Positions 36,281-48,003 of a stretch of DNA of 64,000 nt are shown piece by piece. The DNA is taken from the NCBI GenBank assembly GCA_030248295.1, contig JASANH010001141.1, positions 1 to 64,000 of the forward strand, given 5' to 3'. Source of the DNA: Mesodorylaimus sp. YZB2_4 (lineage: Eukaryota > Nematoda > Enoplea > Dorylaimida > Dorylaimidae). The notes beneath the pieces were generated by a model that saw only the letters and a program-made list of their open reading frames with translations, was not told where the DNA came from and made no database searches. Positions within the stretch are counted from its first letter, which is position 1, and each line of letters opens with the position of its first letter. Both the position numbers and the translations under genes were made by a program.

Positions 36281-36848
36281 GGACCCTGCTCCAAGGCAGA
36301 AAATGATGATCCAGCTGTGCATATGTACGTCTCTTTACTCTTAAAATACCTCGCAAAATACGCACAGCTGACCCACGATAAGGTAGACATACCCTATTAT
36401 ATTACCCAAAATGGTTTATTTACATAAGCAGAAATCACATGTTCTTCTGGACTATTCTTGCACTCGACGTGATCCTTCGATAACTAGCAGCGTGAACACA
36501 GCAGATGCAAGGCAGACCTACAGGAGATGACAAACACCACGCACCTTAACTACGAATGGAATGTTGCACCGTGCAACACTTTTTGGCGCTAATTAGCACA
36601 CTAATTAGTGGGGTTATAATGTTGCCAATGCCACAGCGAGATAGCGCAACATTTAATCTCTCGAAATCCTTCAGGAATCCTCTCAAATATGTTCCTGGAA
36701 GGCTCCAGACCCTCTTGATTAGGACCCACTTTTCGCCTATGTTTCGCCATTACGCCTTTTTCTCCGTTCAGGGCGTACCTCGACAGGTGTCGCTGCTGCA
36801 CGGTACTTGGTTTCGGGCACCACGTACATGGGTCGGGGCAAGCCCCTG
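36281..36848. other. Unassigned stretch next to the minisatellite
   Basis: No gene is seen. A diverged, incomplete minisatellite unit begins at about 36800. Confidence 0.35.
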
Positions 36849-37010
36849 GTGAGGGTAGGACGTACATGGATTGGGGCACCGCGTACATGGGTTGGGGCAA
36901 ACCCATGGTGAGGATAGGACGTACTTGGATTGGGGCACCGCGTACATGGGTTGGGGCAAGCCTGTGGTGAGGATAGGACGTACTTGGATTGGGGCCCCGC
37001 TTTGGCAGCA
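36849..37010 (-). repeat. 59-bp minisatellite, left array (about 3 units)
   Basis: The start GTGAGGATAGG recurs at 36849, 36908 and 36967, exactly 59 bases apart. Each unit holds two related halves with the core CCATGTACG on the opposite strand. The same unit, inverted, forms the right array at 42535-42833. Both arrays lie just beyond the 3' end of a piggyBac transposase gene copy. Confidence 0.9.
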
Positions 37011-37158
37011 GCAAGGGAAAATGGTGCTTTTTTTAATTTTTCACGTCAGCCATTTCAAAAAAATTTTTACTCTAGATCACAAAAGGCGAGATCGCTGTCT
37101 AACAAGCGATCATCTACACAGAAAAATACCGATTTTTCCACCAATTATTCATCCCCAA

Positions 37159-40100
37159 CTATTCATTCCCAATGTTCAACGTGGATTCGCCGCTCAAAGT
37201 CGAGATTGACCCGTCAGAAATACTCGCCGACAATGCAGATGCGCCACTCAAATTCGCGATTGAGCTCTGCGTGCTCAATCCACCAACACTACTCATACCC
37301 GACATGTCCATACTGATACCCGACGACGACGGCGTTGCGCTACAACGGTCGCATTCAATTATTCCTGAACTGCCGTATTGGATGCGGTGTGCAGGGCAAG
37401 CGAACCTCGTGCATTGATCACATCGAACTTTTCCGGTTTTTCGGCATCCTTTGACAACTTGACAAAGTTTTCTTCCAAAATCGCGCGGCCGCCCGGCGGA
37501 CGTCGACGTATCAGCATTTTGTAACAACGATCTTTTTACGGTTGATGAGCGAGGACGCTGAGGCGGCTCGATTGCTCGTTTGAGAGCCGACGTTGACACA
37601 GAGTGATCAAGCCGGCCTTTGCGTTTTCTTTCGAACAAACGCAAAGCCAACTGCAATCGCATCACTTTCTTTTGACGTGGCAGGTTCGTCTCGCGACATC
37701 GACGACGCTGCTGGCGCGTCATACGAATCGCCAGGTTGTCCAAAAATTTGCGCCGAAAATGCACGTCCGCCGCCTCGCCAGGATTCGCTAACCGATAGGC
37801 AATGTAGGCTTGGATCGCAGCCACATCCACAACCCAGAAGAAAATGCGCATGGGCCAACGATGGCAGGTTCGTTTCGTCGAGAACGACTTGACCAATTGA
37901 TCGAGCAAGTCGACGCCAAATTTTTTGCTGTTGTAATACAGAACAGCTTCGGGCTTCCCATCTTTCACAGCAACCATCGGCTTGTGATGCAGCGTCGTAA
38001 TCAGGTACACGGGAGGTTTGTTGGCCGCTGGTTCATATTTCACCAAAGTCACTTTTTCGCTGTGCAGAAACCCGGCCATACCTGTTGCCGCTTGTTCTTT
38101 TTCCACCACTTTATTCACCGTCTTTTCGATTCCCGTTAGGCGCGTCTTCGACTTCTTCGTCTTTTTCGACTCCTTCGACTCCTTCGACGAATTTTTCGGA
38201 TGAAGGCTAACCGCGGCGAATTCTTTCAGTATGCCTTTTCGACTAGCTTGAGTCGTTCCAACGAAGTCCAAACCCATTCGATCCAGCGCGTCCATCAGTT
38301 GACACGACGTATAGTAACGATCAGTGACTACGCATCATGCAGTCTTGGCGTAGGGTTTGACACAGTCGAGAACGACTCGCGTATTTTGACCACTTTCGCG
38401 CTGTTCTCCTTCCATACCGACATCAAAAATCGCGTTGAGCATAGCTCCCGATGGCGCATCGCACGCCGTAAAAAACTTCAGACCATATCTGCAAGAAAAA
38501 CCGTTTCAGTTTTGAAAGTAAGCTAGCAGATTTTGCAGATTATCTATATATTGCAGGTTTTGAGGTGCGCACATACAAAAGATGACTTACTTGTCCGGCT
38601 TGTTCGGCAAATACTGAACAAATCCTGCACGACCCTTGAAGGACAGCAAACTTTCATCGACAGTTATGGTGTTTGAAGGAATAATGCCCTTCCGACAATT
38701 CGCGAATATCGGGTCGATGAATTCTTGAATTTTTCTTCGTTTTTTTCTGCGCTTTTTTTCCAGGCTCGACCACGCGATCGTGGAAACGGATGAAATGCAT
38801 GATGGCCATAAATCTAGGTGAAAAGTTGTCATTATCGCACAATACAGTCTGCTCATTTCCACAGGGTTGGTGCAAAAAAGTGAAGCATAATGCTCCCACA
38901 CTGTTCAATCACCCTCTAAGGACAGGACAGAAATTTGAATAATTTACCTGTCCCGCGTAAATGACTGCAGAACGAGCAAATGCGCCGTGCGTCCGTTATG
39001 TCCAAAAATATCCGCCGACGACTTCTTGCCCAGACGCTCGACGCCCATGTAGATCAAAATTCTGAAAAACTGAAAATAACACAATCGATTTCAACAACTA
39101 AAACCTTTGAATCTTCGCACTCTTACAGCCCATATCTCCTTGGCATCCACCGCTTTCCATTTCTTCGGCTCCGGCCCATTCCCGTTCGGGTCATTCATAA
39201 ACTTTTCGAAACGCACGTTGTAATCGTGTTCGGCGGATATGTTCGTATACTTCACCACCCTAAATGCAAGACGCATATATACGATAGGCCAAATTTGTCA
39301 TCACCAAAACGAAAACTGAAGCCACAACTCAAGCCAAATTTGGAAGTACTTGTTTCGTTGCCCCGCGATTAGGGACATGATCGTGAAAACTAAAAGCCAC
39401 TCACAAATCAATCCTGCCTTTCACCAAAAACCTGGGGGTAGACTTTTGTCCGACTCTCTCGCCTTGTAATTACTGGACACGTATAAAGCGGGTTTTTTTG
39501 AACTGCGCGCTGCTCCTATATCTGTCTGACAGTCAAACTGCAAGTAGGCACAACAAAAGGATGACACTCACATTTCGACGATGTCGGGCGTGATTATTTC
39601 CCGCATGAACGCTTCCGGATTATTGTTTCCTTCCAACTTCTTCCAATCATTTGACAAAGTTGGCAAATCGCCAAAGTCGCACGATCGAGTGGAGCCATCG
39701 GAGCGTGGAAGAACGCTCCATTTGATGTCTTTCGGCGTATTCTTGCCGTCTTTCCCAACCGCTTGAAAAGTCGCAGTATACTCCGCAGTGTTCTCGGGCA
39801 TGTGGTTGGGCTCCACTAACTCTGGCAGTGGAGGCATCTCGCCGTTCTAAATACACAGCCAAGATGCATTTGCAATAAACTGTACGAGGGGCTTATCCCT
39901 CTTACATGAAGCTTAGATCAGACCAAGCATGGACAAGGTCGGCTGGGAAATGGTGGGGAGTTGGTCCAGCCCAGGTACAATTTGATCGCTATCGCTTCCT
40001 TCCTTTTCTTTCTTGCTGCTGAACCTGGGGCGGAGAGGGGGAAAACTGAGAAGGTGAGTTCAGTGTCCCGACCGGGACAACAGGGGGACGGCCCCCCTTG

Positions 40101-40747
40101 CCCGTACTTGGATCAGAAGGAAAATAAGAGTCACAGAACCTAATTACCTGTATATTCTCCCATAGATCCTCTGGATCCATATTGGCTAAGTCGTCGAGAT
40201 CGACATCGCCGTCGCTGTCGCCACTGCCAAGATCTGCTAAGCTCTCCACCTCGTCTCCGGAGCTTCCGCCACCCACGTCACTATCGAGGAACGAATCATC
40301 GTCCTCGCCGTCCTGTTCTACCGGATCACGGTCATTCTGGTCTTCCAAATCGGAGAAGTCAGACGCGCCTGGAGAAAATGCCGACGTCGTTTTTTTCGCC
40401 ATTTGTTTTCCTCTTGGCGTAGAAGCTATTGCATTCGCCTTCCACACAGCCAGTTTCCGACCGGCCAATTTTGGTTTCTTTCGAGTCGGTGTTGGTGTTG
40501 GTTGATAATCGTCGTCCGAGTCCGACATAACTTTCTGCAAACGTCTCTTCTTTTTCGATGGCGTTGCAACGACTGGTTTACTCGCGGCAATAGGAGGTTG
40601 TCCAACTCGTCGACCACGGAACGGTTGCAGATTCTCGTTTGCATTCGGCTCATCCCTCTCCTCAGAAGATGAGTCCGAGCCGGCGCTTATGTCGTTGAGA
40701 ACAGTCGCCGCCGGAACAGACCTATTGGGCCGTTGTTTTCTATCCAT
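37159..40747 (-). pseudogene. piggyBac transposase gene, copy 1, with frameshift and stop
   Basis: Exons on the minus strand: 40747-40148 (acidic, Ser/Asp-rich N-terminus), 39847-39572, 39259-39127, 39069-38948, an exon near 38838-38590, then 38488-37159. The catalytic part follows the DDE_Tnp_1_7 pattern: NTITVDESLLSFKGRAG with the first Asp and QYLPNKPDK after it, VVTDRYYTS with the second Asp, and KKFGVDLLDQLVK with the third. The C-terminus has the Cys/His cross-brace domain (GCRKTGKVRCDQCTRFACPAH). Two breaks are visible: a frame change in the A-rich tract at about 38735-38760 (GKKAQKK to RKIQEFID), and an in-frame TGA between AKTA and CVVTDRYY at about 38337. Transposase is therefore probably not made from this copy. 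No TTAA-flanked terminal inverted repeats could be located. Confidence 0.85.
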
Positions 40748-41212
40748 AATCTAAAAAAGAAAAATCACATCAGAAAAACCGAGAACATAGCATGACTCGA
40801 CATATTTTCTCGGCATAATCCCAAAATGGCTTGCCCTAAATAGTGCTAAAGCCGTGCATCTAATCATACATCTAGGTATTTTAGCAACCAGCTACCACGG
40901 GCTAATAATCCAACATATCATGTGCACAGTGTACATTTCCTCAAAATTTTTCAAAATTTTGCGATTATGATTTCGTCAAAATAATTTTCTAAACAAAGAA
41001 TCAAGACCTCTCCCAATTTGCACATTCTCCTAGCCGGGAAACCTGCCTGGACTATACACGCCAACGAGACCCACATTAGAAAAATTCTTTATGAATAAAA
41101 AAACACAGCGTACTTCGTTCAAAATTTATTCACGAATGATAATTGTATCTTGAATATCGAAAACGTAATAATTCGAAAAAACCGCTTCAAAATCGATAAC
41201 GAAATGAATCGT
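40748..41212. other. Spacer between the inverted piggyBac copies
   Basis: AT-rich sequence with no gene. It holds the presumptive 5' flank of copy 1 and the junction at about 41212 where homology of copy 2 begins. Confidence 0.45.
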
Positions 41213-42360
41213 CGTGTCAACTGATGGACGCGCTGGATCGAATGGGTTTGGACTGCGTTGGAACGACTCAAGCTAGTCGAAAAGGCATACCGAAAGAATT
41301 CGCCACGGTTAGCCTTCATCCGAAAAATTCGTCGAAGGAGTCGAAGGAGTCGAAAAAGACGAAGAAGTCGAAGACGCGCCTAACGGGAATCGAAAAGATG
41401 GTGAATAAAGTGGTGGAAAAAGAACAAGCGGCAACAGGTATGGCCGGGTTTCTGCACAGCGAAAAAGTGACTTTGGTGAAATATGAACCAGCGGCCAACA
41501 AACCTCCCGTGTACCTGATTACGACGCTGCATCACAAGCCGATGGTTGCTGTGAAAGATGGGAAGCCCGAAGCTGTTCTGTATTACAACAGCAAAAAATT
41601 TGGCGTCGACTTGCTCGATCAATTGGTCAAGTCGTTCTCGACGAAACGAACCTGCCATCGTTGGCCCATGCGCATTTTCTTCTGGGTTGTGGATGTGGCT
41701 GCGATCCAAGCCTACATTGCCTATCGGTTAGCGAATCCTGGCGAGGCGGCGGACGTGCATTTTCGGCGCAAATTTTTGGACAACCTGGCGATTCGTATGA
41801 CGCGCCAGCAGCGTCGTCGATGTCGCGAGACGAACCTGCCACGTCAAAAGAAAGTGATGCGATTGCAGTTGGCTTTGCGTTTGTTCGAAAGAAAACGCAA
41901 AGGCCGGCTTGATCACTCTGTGTCAACGTCGGCTCTCAAACGAGCAATCGAGCCGCCTCAGCGTCCTCGCTCATCAACCGTAAAAAGATCGTTGTTACAA
42001 AATGCTGATACGTCGACGTCCGCCGGGCGGCCGCGCGATTTTGGAAGAAAACTTTGTCAAGTTGTCAAAGGATGCCGAAAAACCAGAAAAGTTCGATGTG
42101 ATCAATGCACGAGGTTCGCTTGCCCTGCACACCGCATCCAATACGGCAGTTCAGGAATAATTGAATGCTACCGTTGTAGCGCAACGCCGTCGTCGTCGGG
42201 TATCAGTATGGACATGTCGGGTATGAGTAGTGTTGGTGGATTGAGCACGCAGAGCTCAATCGCGAATTTGAGTGGCGCATCTGCATTGTCGGCGAGTATT
42301 TCTGACGGGTCAATCTCGACTTTGAGCGGCGAATCTACGTTGAACATTGGGAATGAATAG
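41213..42360 (+). pseudogene. piggyBac transposase fragment, copy 2 (inverted, 5'-truncated)
   Basis: The 378-codon frame starting MDALDRMG at 41224 is nearly identical to the last 378 codons of copy 1 on the other strand, with only a handful of substitutions (for example FAAVS to FATVS, GCRKTGK to GCRKTRK, ECDRCS to ECYRCS). It keeps the third catalytic Asp (FGVDLLDQ) and the C-terminal Cys/His domain but lacks the first two Asp residues and the N-terminus, so it cannot be an active transposase. Homology begins abruptly at about 41213 and continues through the stop into the 59-bp minisatellite. The ECYRCS change is in the Cys-rich domain but spares the Cys residues. Confidence 0.85.
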
Positions 42361-42534
42361 TTGGGGATGAATAATTGGTGGAAAAATCGGTATTTTTCTG
42401 TGTAGATGATCGCTTGTTAGACAGCGATCTCGCCTTTTGTGATCTAGAGTAAAAATTTTTTTTAAATGGCTGACATGAAAAATTAAAAAAAGCACCATTT
42501 TCCCTTGCTGCTGCCAAAGCGGGGCCCCAATCCA

Positions 42535-42833
42535 TGTACGTCCTATCCTCACCACGGGCTTGCCCAAACCCATGTACGCGGTGCCCCAATCCATGTACGT
42601 CCTATCCTCACCACGGGCTTGCCCCAACCCATGTACGCGGTGCCCCAATCCATGTACGTCCTATCCTCACCACGAGCTTGCCCCAACCCATGTACGCCCT
42701 ATCCTCACCACGAGCTCGCCGCAACCCATGTACGCGGTGCCCCAATCCATGTACGCCCTATCCTCACCACGGGCTTGCCCCAACCCATGTGCGCGGTGCC
42801 CCAATCCATGTACGTCCTATCCTCACCACGGGC
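42535..42833 (+). repeat. 59-bp minisatellite, right array (about 5 units)
   Basis: Units of 59 bases starting GTCCTATCCTCACCACGGG are tandemly repeated, with one shortened unit near 42660-42700. It is the inverse of the left array at 36849-37010. The array ends at about 42835 exactly where homology to the ZNF830 gene begins. Long frames across it are artefacts of a period not divisible by three. Confidence 0.9.
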
Positions 42834-42837
42834 CATG

Positions 42838-44375
42838 GTTCAAAGCCTTACCACTTTAACTTTTTGCATTTCCTTTTGAAACTTGCTCCATTCTTCGGCC
42901 AAAGGATCTTTCAATTCCACACCGCGAACCTACACGCAAAAAAGCAAATCACACCATCGATATACAGAATTTCAGCTGATAAGTGTTACCTTGGCGTCTT
43001 TCTTCCTATCGTCGAAAAATCCCTCTGGTATCTCACCACTCTTCTGTCTCGTGGCATCGACTTGTTTCGGCATTTCAGCAGTGGACGTGTCCATTTGGTC
43101 GGCAGACTGGCCAGCGGATGAACTGGCACCCGAATCAAAGAAATCTGGGACAAATTTAGACAAATGATTGGCGAAAAAATGGAAGAGCTAGCTTTTTACC
43201 AGGAGGCAATGCGGGTGCTGCTACGTTTTTTGGCTTCACTGTTGGACGATCATCGTCTGCTTCAGATTCTGACTCGCTACTACTGGGAGCTGCGACCAGA
43301 GACTTCGTCGATGCCGGAGGCCTTGACACACTGAAAAGAATAAGTTGTCAGATAAACCTTTCACTGATTACGAGTTCCAGGCATCTACAAAACTCGAAGG
43401 CACCCTGCTTACTTAACGTTAGTTGATATCGCCTGTGTTTTTTGCTCGTTCAAGGTCACTGCAACGGAGAAATTCATGGAAATGTGTAAAAAAATTCGTG
43501 ATCAGTTTTACCCTTGGCCTTTTTCGAAATGTCATCACTGCGGCCATTACTTCCGCTAGGAGCTGGTCTTTTCAAATTGACAAGGTCGGTTTTCGTGGAA
43601 GGCGGTTTCTGATTTGGCTGCTGAGGTGGTTTTGTCGTGGTTTTTTTCGCCACATTCTGAAATAGAATGGCAAAACCAAGTCAGATCGTTCGACGAAACG
43701 CAACGGCGGTTTCGATAAGTCAGACCCGCTATTTCAGTCCGTCAGGCCTTTCCCCTCTACGTGCTCGGGACGCCGAATATAAGCGCTTTCGAGGAGTAGT
43801 ACTCTATTTTACCAAAATTTCACGTTCTTTCTTTACATTTTCAGGGAGAAACAGTGAAATAGAAAGTGTGTCCAATGTTAGGCCGTCTCGCTGTAGGTCC
43901 GTGAGAAAAGAAAGAGAAACTTTGGCGTTCTTGTGTACAGAACTCCAGGAGCCCTGTAGTATAAGATGCGAATAAATGGCTTTATAAAGATCCAGAAATC
44001 ACTTCAGTCTGGAGATAATCTGCACCAGATTTCACTTACTTCACGATGTTGTTTTCCATTGACGTGCGCAATCCAAACCTTCGCACTCTTCACAGGTGCG
44101 TTGCATAAGGTGCAAGTGATCTGACCAGCAACTCCTAATTTAGCGTACGGAGAATCAATTTTGAACTGATTCGACATTGCCTCTTTCGGAATCCACAGAT
44201 TAGTTCCGTGAATGAGAAAAATTTGTTTGGTTATGTCGAGCCAAAACCGAAAAGCAATGCTTTCCCGCTTTCTAGCAGACAATATTATTCGTTTGCTATA
44301 AGTAGTCAGAAATTTGATTTGAAATTCTTCACTCGCTCGAAGGTTGAGGAGAGGTTTGCGGCCGCAGAAAGTCAT
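42838..44375 (-). pseudogene. Truncated ZNF830 copy (left arm of inverted duplication)
   Basis: Same exons as the right copy: the zinc-finger exon (LGVAGQITCTLCNAPVKSAK, then WIAHVNGKQHRE) down to the PEGFFDD exon and EWSKFQKEMQKVE. The sequence then ends at about 42838, inside the large intron of the right-hand gene, and the last two exons are missing. All remaining frames are open, with scattered substitutions (for example SNQFK for SSQFK), so truncation is the only clear lesion. A shortened protein lacking the C-terminal acidic coiled coil could still be made. Probably a recent duplicate on its way to decay. Confidence 0.8.
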
Positions 44376-44496
44376 AGTTTATCAACTTCGCAATTGACTA
44401 ATTCTCCACATGAAATAAAAACACAAAAAAGCCATCATTTTATGTCACTCACAGCATAAGAAAGTGTAAATTTGCAATCTTCTCAACAGTTCAAAA

Positions 44497-45207
44497 TCAC
44501 AAAGCATTCTTGCAATCACTTGGTGCCTCGGTAAGAACACCCAACACTTGATAGGAGACAATGCATTGATTCAATGTGATTTTGGTAACTTTAACCGACG
44601 TGTCCGCTATATTCTTGCCACATTTGGCACTGATCGCTGGCATCGTGCACTTGGCCTTGCATTGGAAAAGCCTAGAAAAATCGTCGGGAAAAGCGTCAAA
44701 GACCATGCGTGCTGCTTCTTTTCAAAGAAGACTGGGAGGCCCACTTTCAAGCAGGGACTCAATTTAGAGGTCACAATAATCTCAATCGAGGTTTAGGAGG
44801 GGCTTATTCGAGGGACACATTCGTAGTTAACATTTACCTGCACACATCGGAGATACTTTTGATGACAACGGCACTATCAGCTTCGTAGGAGATGGTACCA
44901 AAGTCGGAATAATGAACTGAACTGAGGATGGATAAGCTTGCATTCCCATATTCTTTGCATTCATGGTCACAAGTTGTGTTGACCGGGGGAAGCACTTGTT
45001 GCAAGCACGAGTAACTCGCAACGTACTCTATACATAATAACAGGCATGAGTGAAGAAGTCAATGAAGTAGAGTCAAGTGTGATAGCATACTTTTCCCTTC
45101 ATCGCTACACATCAATGATGCCATTTCGTGGGTGCTCCGTAGCAGACTTTTCAATTGAGATGATGGGCAATTGTCAAAACAAGCGAAAGCCTGGGTCTGA
45201 GCCCTGA
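44497..45207 (-). pseudogene. Partial CPG4-like gene copy (left arm of inverted duplication)
   Basis: Three 3' exons matching the right-hand gene are present: ACFDNCPSSQLKSLL (about 45200-45095), the SYSCLQQVLPPVNTTCDHEC exon (about 45030-44840) and the last exon FQCKAKCTMPAISAKCG to the stop at 44497. The first exons with the signal peptide and LDDPKDC are absent because homology with 52795 onward stops near 45300. Only unrelated-looking exons lie upstream, and their phase does not fit, so this copy is probably not translated into the normal product. Confidence 0.65.
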
Positions 45208-45432
45208 AAAATAATTATTACACTTAGCAACTGCTTGGTTCTGGTCCATTACAGACACATGCTGTAGACACCCATAATAGAAGCATTTACTCGAAACTAA
45301 TCGACTCGGAAGATCAGTGAAAACTGTACTTGAGCACCACTGGTAGCAATCATCGCGGAAGCAAGCTTAAAAGGGCAACATTCATGTCAAACCTCTGTTT
45401 TGTTTATTCATCAGCATTCTTACCAGCATTCT

Positions 45433-45736
45433 CTGGCCCATATAAATAGATTTCACCTCCAGCAGGGCGGACAGGTGGCAGTGGCGAATATTTTGACGCG
45501 TCTGGCGATGCTAAAAAAGACACAGGCATTATTTAGAAGCAGAATGCGACAGAAACAAGTGGGACACAAAAAGTCCGAAAAAGTGAGAATCTTTTATATA
45601 CTCTACACTTATCCTTCTCCTCATAAGTAGTAAACCTCAAGTTGACGAATCGAAAGGACTTACCCAAAATTTCATACGCTTCTTTATATGACATTGAACT
45701 TTCTCTGGTTCCATAAACTATTGCTGCATGTGCCAT
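45433..45736 (-). CDS. Possible two-exon fragment, unknown protein
   Basis: A start codon at 45736 opens MAHAAIVYGTRESSMSYKEA, donor GTAAGT near 45664. A TTTTTTAG acceptor near 45520 then joins in frame to SPDASKYSPLPPVRPAGGE and YLYGPENA, with a second GTAAGA donor near 45432. Splice sites and the Pro-rich composition suggest real coding sequence, but no further exon with a matching phase was found. It lies just outside the inverted duplication and beside a fold-back element, so it may be a gene cut off by insertion. Confidence 0.35.
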
Positions 45737-45754
45737 CTCGTAATTGATAAAATG

Positions 45755-46876
45755 GTTTTGCCATGGCTACCTAATAGATCTAAAGCAGGCTGGTGCGTCT
45801 AGAAAAAAGGTTATCGATTGACATGTCAGGTAGGAGAAGGGGCGTTGCCTCCGCCTCCTTCGTGCCAACCAGCCTCTTGTAGCCCGACCACACAATCGGT
45901 CGCGGGATTGGGCATCATCGAAGCTAGCAAAAAGATGATTACATATTTTGATTGAGCTCAAAAAGTTATGCGCACGATCTTCTTCACTCCAAAGAAGGGC
46001 ACACTTCTAATACTATTCAAATGGTCCCGCTAAACTGATCTGCAAGTACAAACCAGGTAAAGTCTGCTCTGAGCGGGAATTGTAAGGCAAGCCTGCTGTA
46101 CTCTACAGCATTCATTTTAACAAGCCCTGATCTGTATGTACACCTGTTACATACGAATATAGTTCACACTGCACCACATCCTCACTCTGAGTCCTCGCTG
46201 ACCCTATACTTTGGGCAGGGCAGATAATAAGTCGCCGGCTGGTGGTTTCGAGAGAAGCGGAAAACAAACTGAGAAGAAACCTGCTGTCGAGAAAGATAGC
46301 CTAACAATGCTGTCTGCGGCGTCTGGAGAAAATAGAACTTTTTGCTGCGTTATGTTGAGGCGTTTCAATTGAGTATCTGTCATGTGGCTTTTCCACAGAT
46401 GGCCTTGCCACTAATTCTGTATACTGTAGCCATAAACTTGTGCCGCGTCATTTCGCAAATATAAGGGTGTACCACGCTCTTTAGACCCATGAGATTAGAT
46501 TGCGCATGGAACCAGCCAGTATCAAGTACAAGCAAAACTGATTTGTCGTATTCCCGCTCAGAGCAGACTTTATCTAGTTTGTACTTGCAGATCAGTTTAG
46601 CGGGAACATTTGAATAGTGTTAAAAGTGTGCCCTTTTTTGGAGTAAAGAAGATCGTGCGCATAACTTTTTGAGCTCAATCTAAATATGTAATCATTTTTC
46701 TGCTAGCTTCAATAATGCCCAATCCCGCGACCGATTGTGTGGTTGGGCTACAAGAGGCTGGTTGGCACGGAGGAGGCGGAGCCAACGCCCCCTTCGCCTA
46801 CCTGACATGTCAATCGATAACCTTTTTTCTAGACGCACCAGCCTGCTTTAGATCTATTAGGTAGCCATGGGTTTTG
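45755..46876. mobile_element. Fold-back DNA element with about 315-bp inverted arms
   Basis: The left arm (about 45760-46080) and the right arm (about 46552-46872) are inverse copies with scattered mismatches, around a unique core of about 470 bases without coding capacity. Ends read CCATGGCTACCTAATAG and its inverse. TTTTG occurs immediately outside the left end and one base outside the right end, a candidate 5-bp target duplication. Such long arms resemble fold-back or long-TIR non-autonomous transposons; the superfamily is not determined. Confidence 0.75.
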
Positions 46877-47701
46877 CAATGTGCACAATATGAAGGCCGA
46901 ATTCCGAAAACAAAAACAGCACACGGGAGAGATGCAAACAGCACCGTACTTCCCGCGGGCGCACGCGCACATTTACCGACCACGCACTACAAGACATAAG
47001 CAAATTTTTAGCACACACACGCACGCACGCACTGTTTAGTTTTTACACGCACTCGCAGGCACGCACACGCACAGTTTAGACCCATCCTTCTAAACCAGCG
47101 GCGCTAAAAAAAATTATGTATTCACACCCTAATTAGCACAAATATGAGCGAAACTAGACTGTATTCGCGAAAAAAACAGTACAAATAATTGAGGCACACA
47201 ATTAGACGTAAAAATTTTTATTCGAAACCTCCTAGCTGCGCCGAAAAAAGCTTTACAAAACCCACGAGTTCAAAGGGGAGTTACTGTACAGGGCATCAGG
47301 TACAGAGAGCGAGCAGTTTACAGTACTTTGCTCGATCTGTCTGCTTCACGAGGGCATTTACGGCCGTCGCGAGCCACGAGAATTTTAGAATTTCTGATAG
47401 TCGATTACAGTTCGATTTGCTGAAATCGAACCGTTTGACCTGGAGACTTCAAATTTGGTACGATTATAGAGGATACTATACTGAACAGTATTCCAGCCGT
47501 CCGCTCTCATTGCTTCATTTATTTACCTCTAATTTGCCATTCAAAGTTTTATTGCCGTGGATACTTACCAAACGAATGCGTTGTTACGCTGCGGGATGGG
47601 CCTGCTGCCCGTTTTTTGGGTTTTCGCTATTTCGATGTTTCGCGGCGGGATCGTTCTGTCGCCGGGTGCCCGATTTGATTCGCGCTTCGTTGTCGAAGTG
47701 T
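46877..47701. other. Unassigned stretch with an ACGC microsatellite
   Basis: A CACGCACGCACG-rich tract lies at about 46960-47075. The frame at 47189-47809 overlaps the MITE and lacks family features. Confidence 0.4.
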
Positions 47702-48003
47702 AAGGCCCGTTCAGACTTCGGTGTGTTTGTGTGGTTGTGGAAGTTTTTCTGCTTCCTGCTAGAAGCAGACATCTCCCAATGTCGTTGGGGTTGTGGAGGT
47801 GTATTGTGACAGCAGGGGAGTCTGCGAGAGCAAAATCACGAAAACTTGGGGTGGTGGGGGAAAGTCCTTCCACAACTGGTGTGGTTGGTGTGGTGTGTTG
47901 TGCAGAGATTTCGCAAATCTCTGAATAACCACACCCGGCTTGTTTTCAAGATCCCCCACTTCCACAATCACACAAACACACCACCGAAGTCTGAACAGGC
48001 CTT
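47702..48003. mobile_element. About 300-bp MITE with 40-bp terminal inverted repeats
   Basis: The left end AAGGCCCGTTCAGACTTCGG is the inverse of the right end, which reads CCGAAGTCTGAACAGGCCTT; pairing continues through GTGTGTTTGTGTGGTTGTGG for about 40 bases with a few mismatches. The interior contains further GTTGTGG/CCACAAC inverse pieces. No clear target duplication is seen. Confidence 0.7.

Noticed and set aside
36601..37014. Overlapping Pro/Cys-rich frames across the minisatellite
   Set aside because: They are open in several frames of the 59-bp repeat because the unit lacks stops; no gene context. The same holds for 42505-43121.
37603..38203. Long plus-strand frames inside the piggyBac copy (and mirror frames at 41316-41926)
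   Set aside because: They are antisense shadows of the transposase coding strand.
45207..45433. In-frame fusion of the MAHAAIV exons to the left CPG4-like exons
   Set aside because: The donor leaves one base while the acceptor exon needs two, so the join would shift the reading frame.
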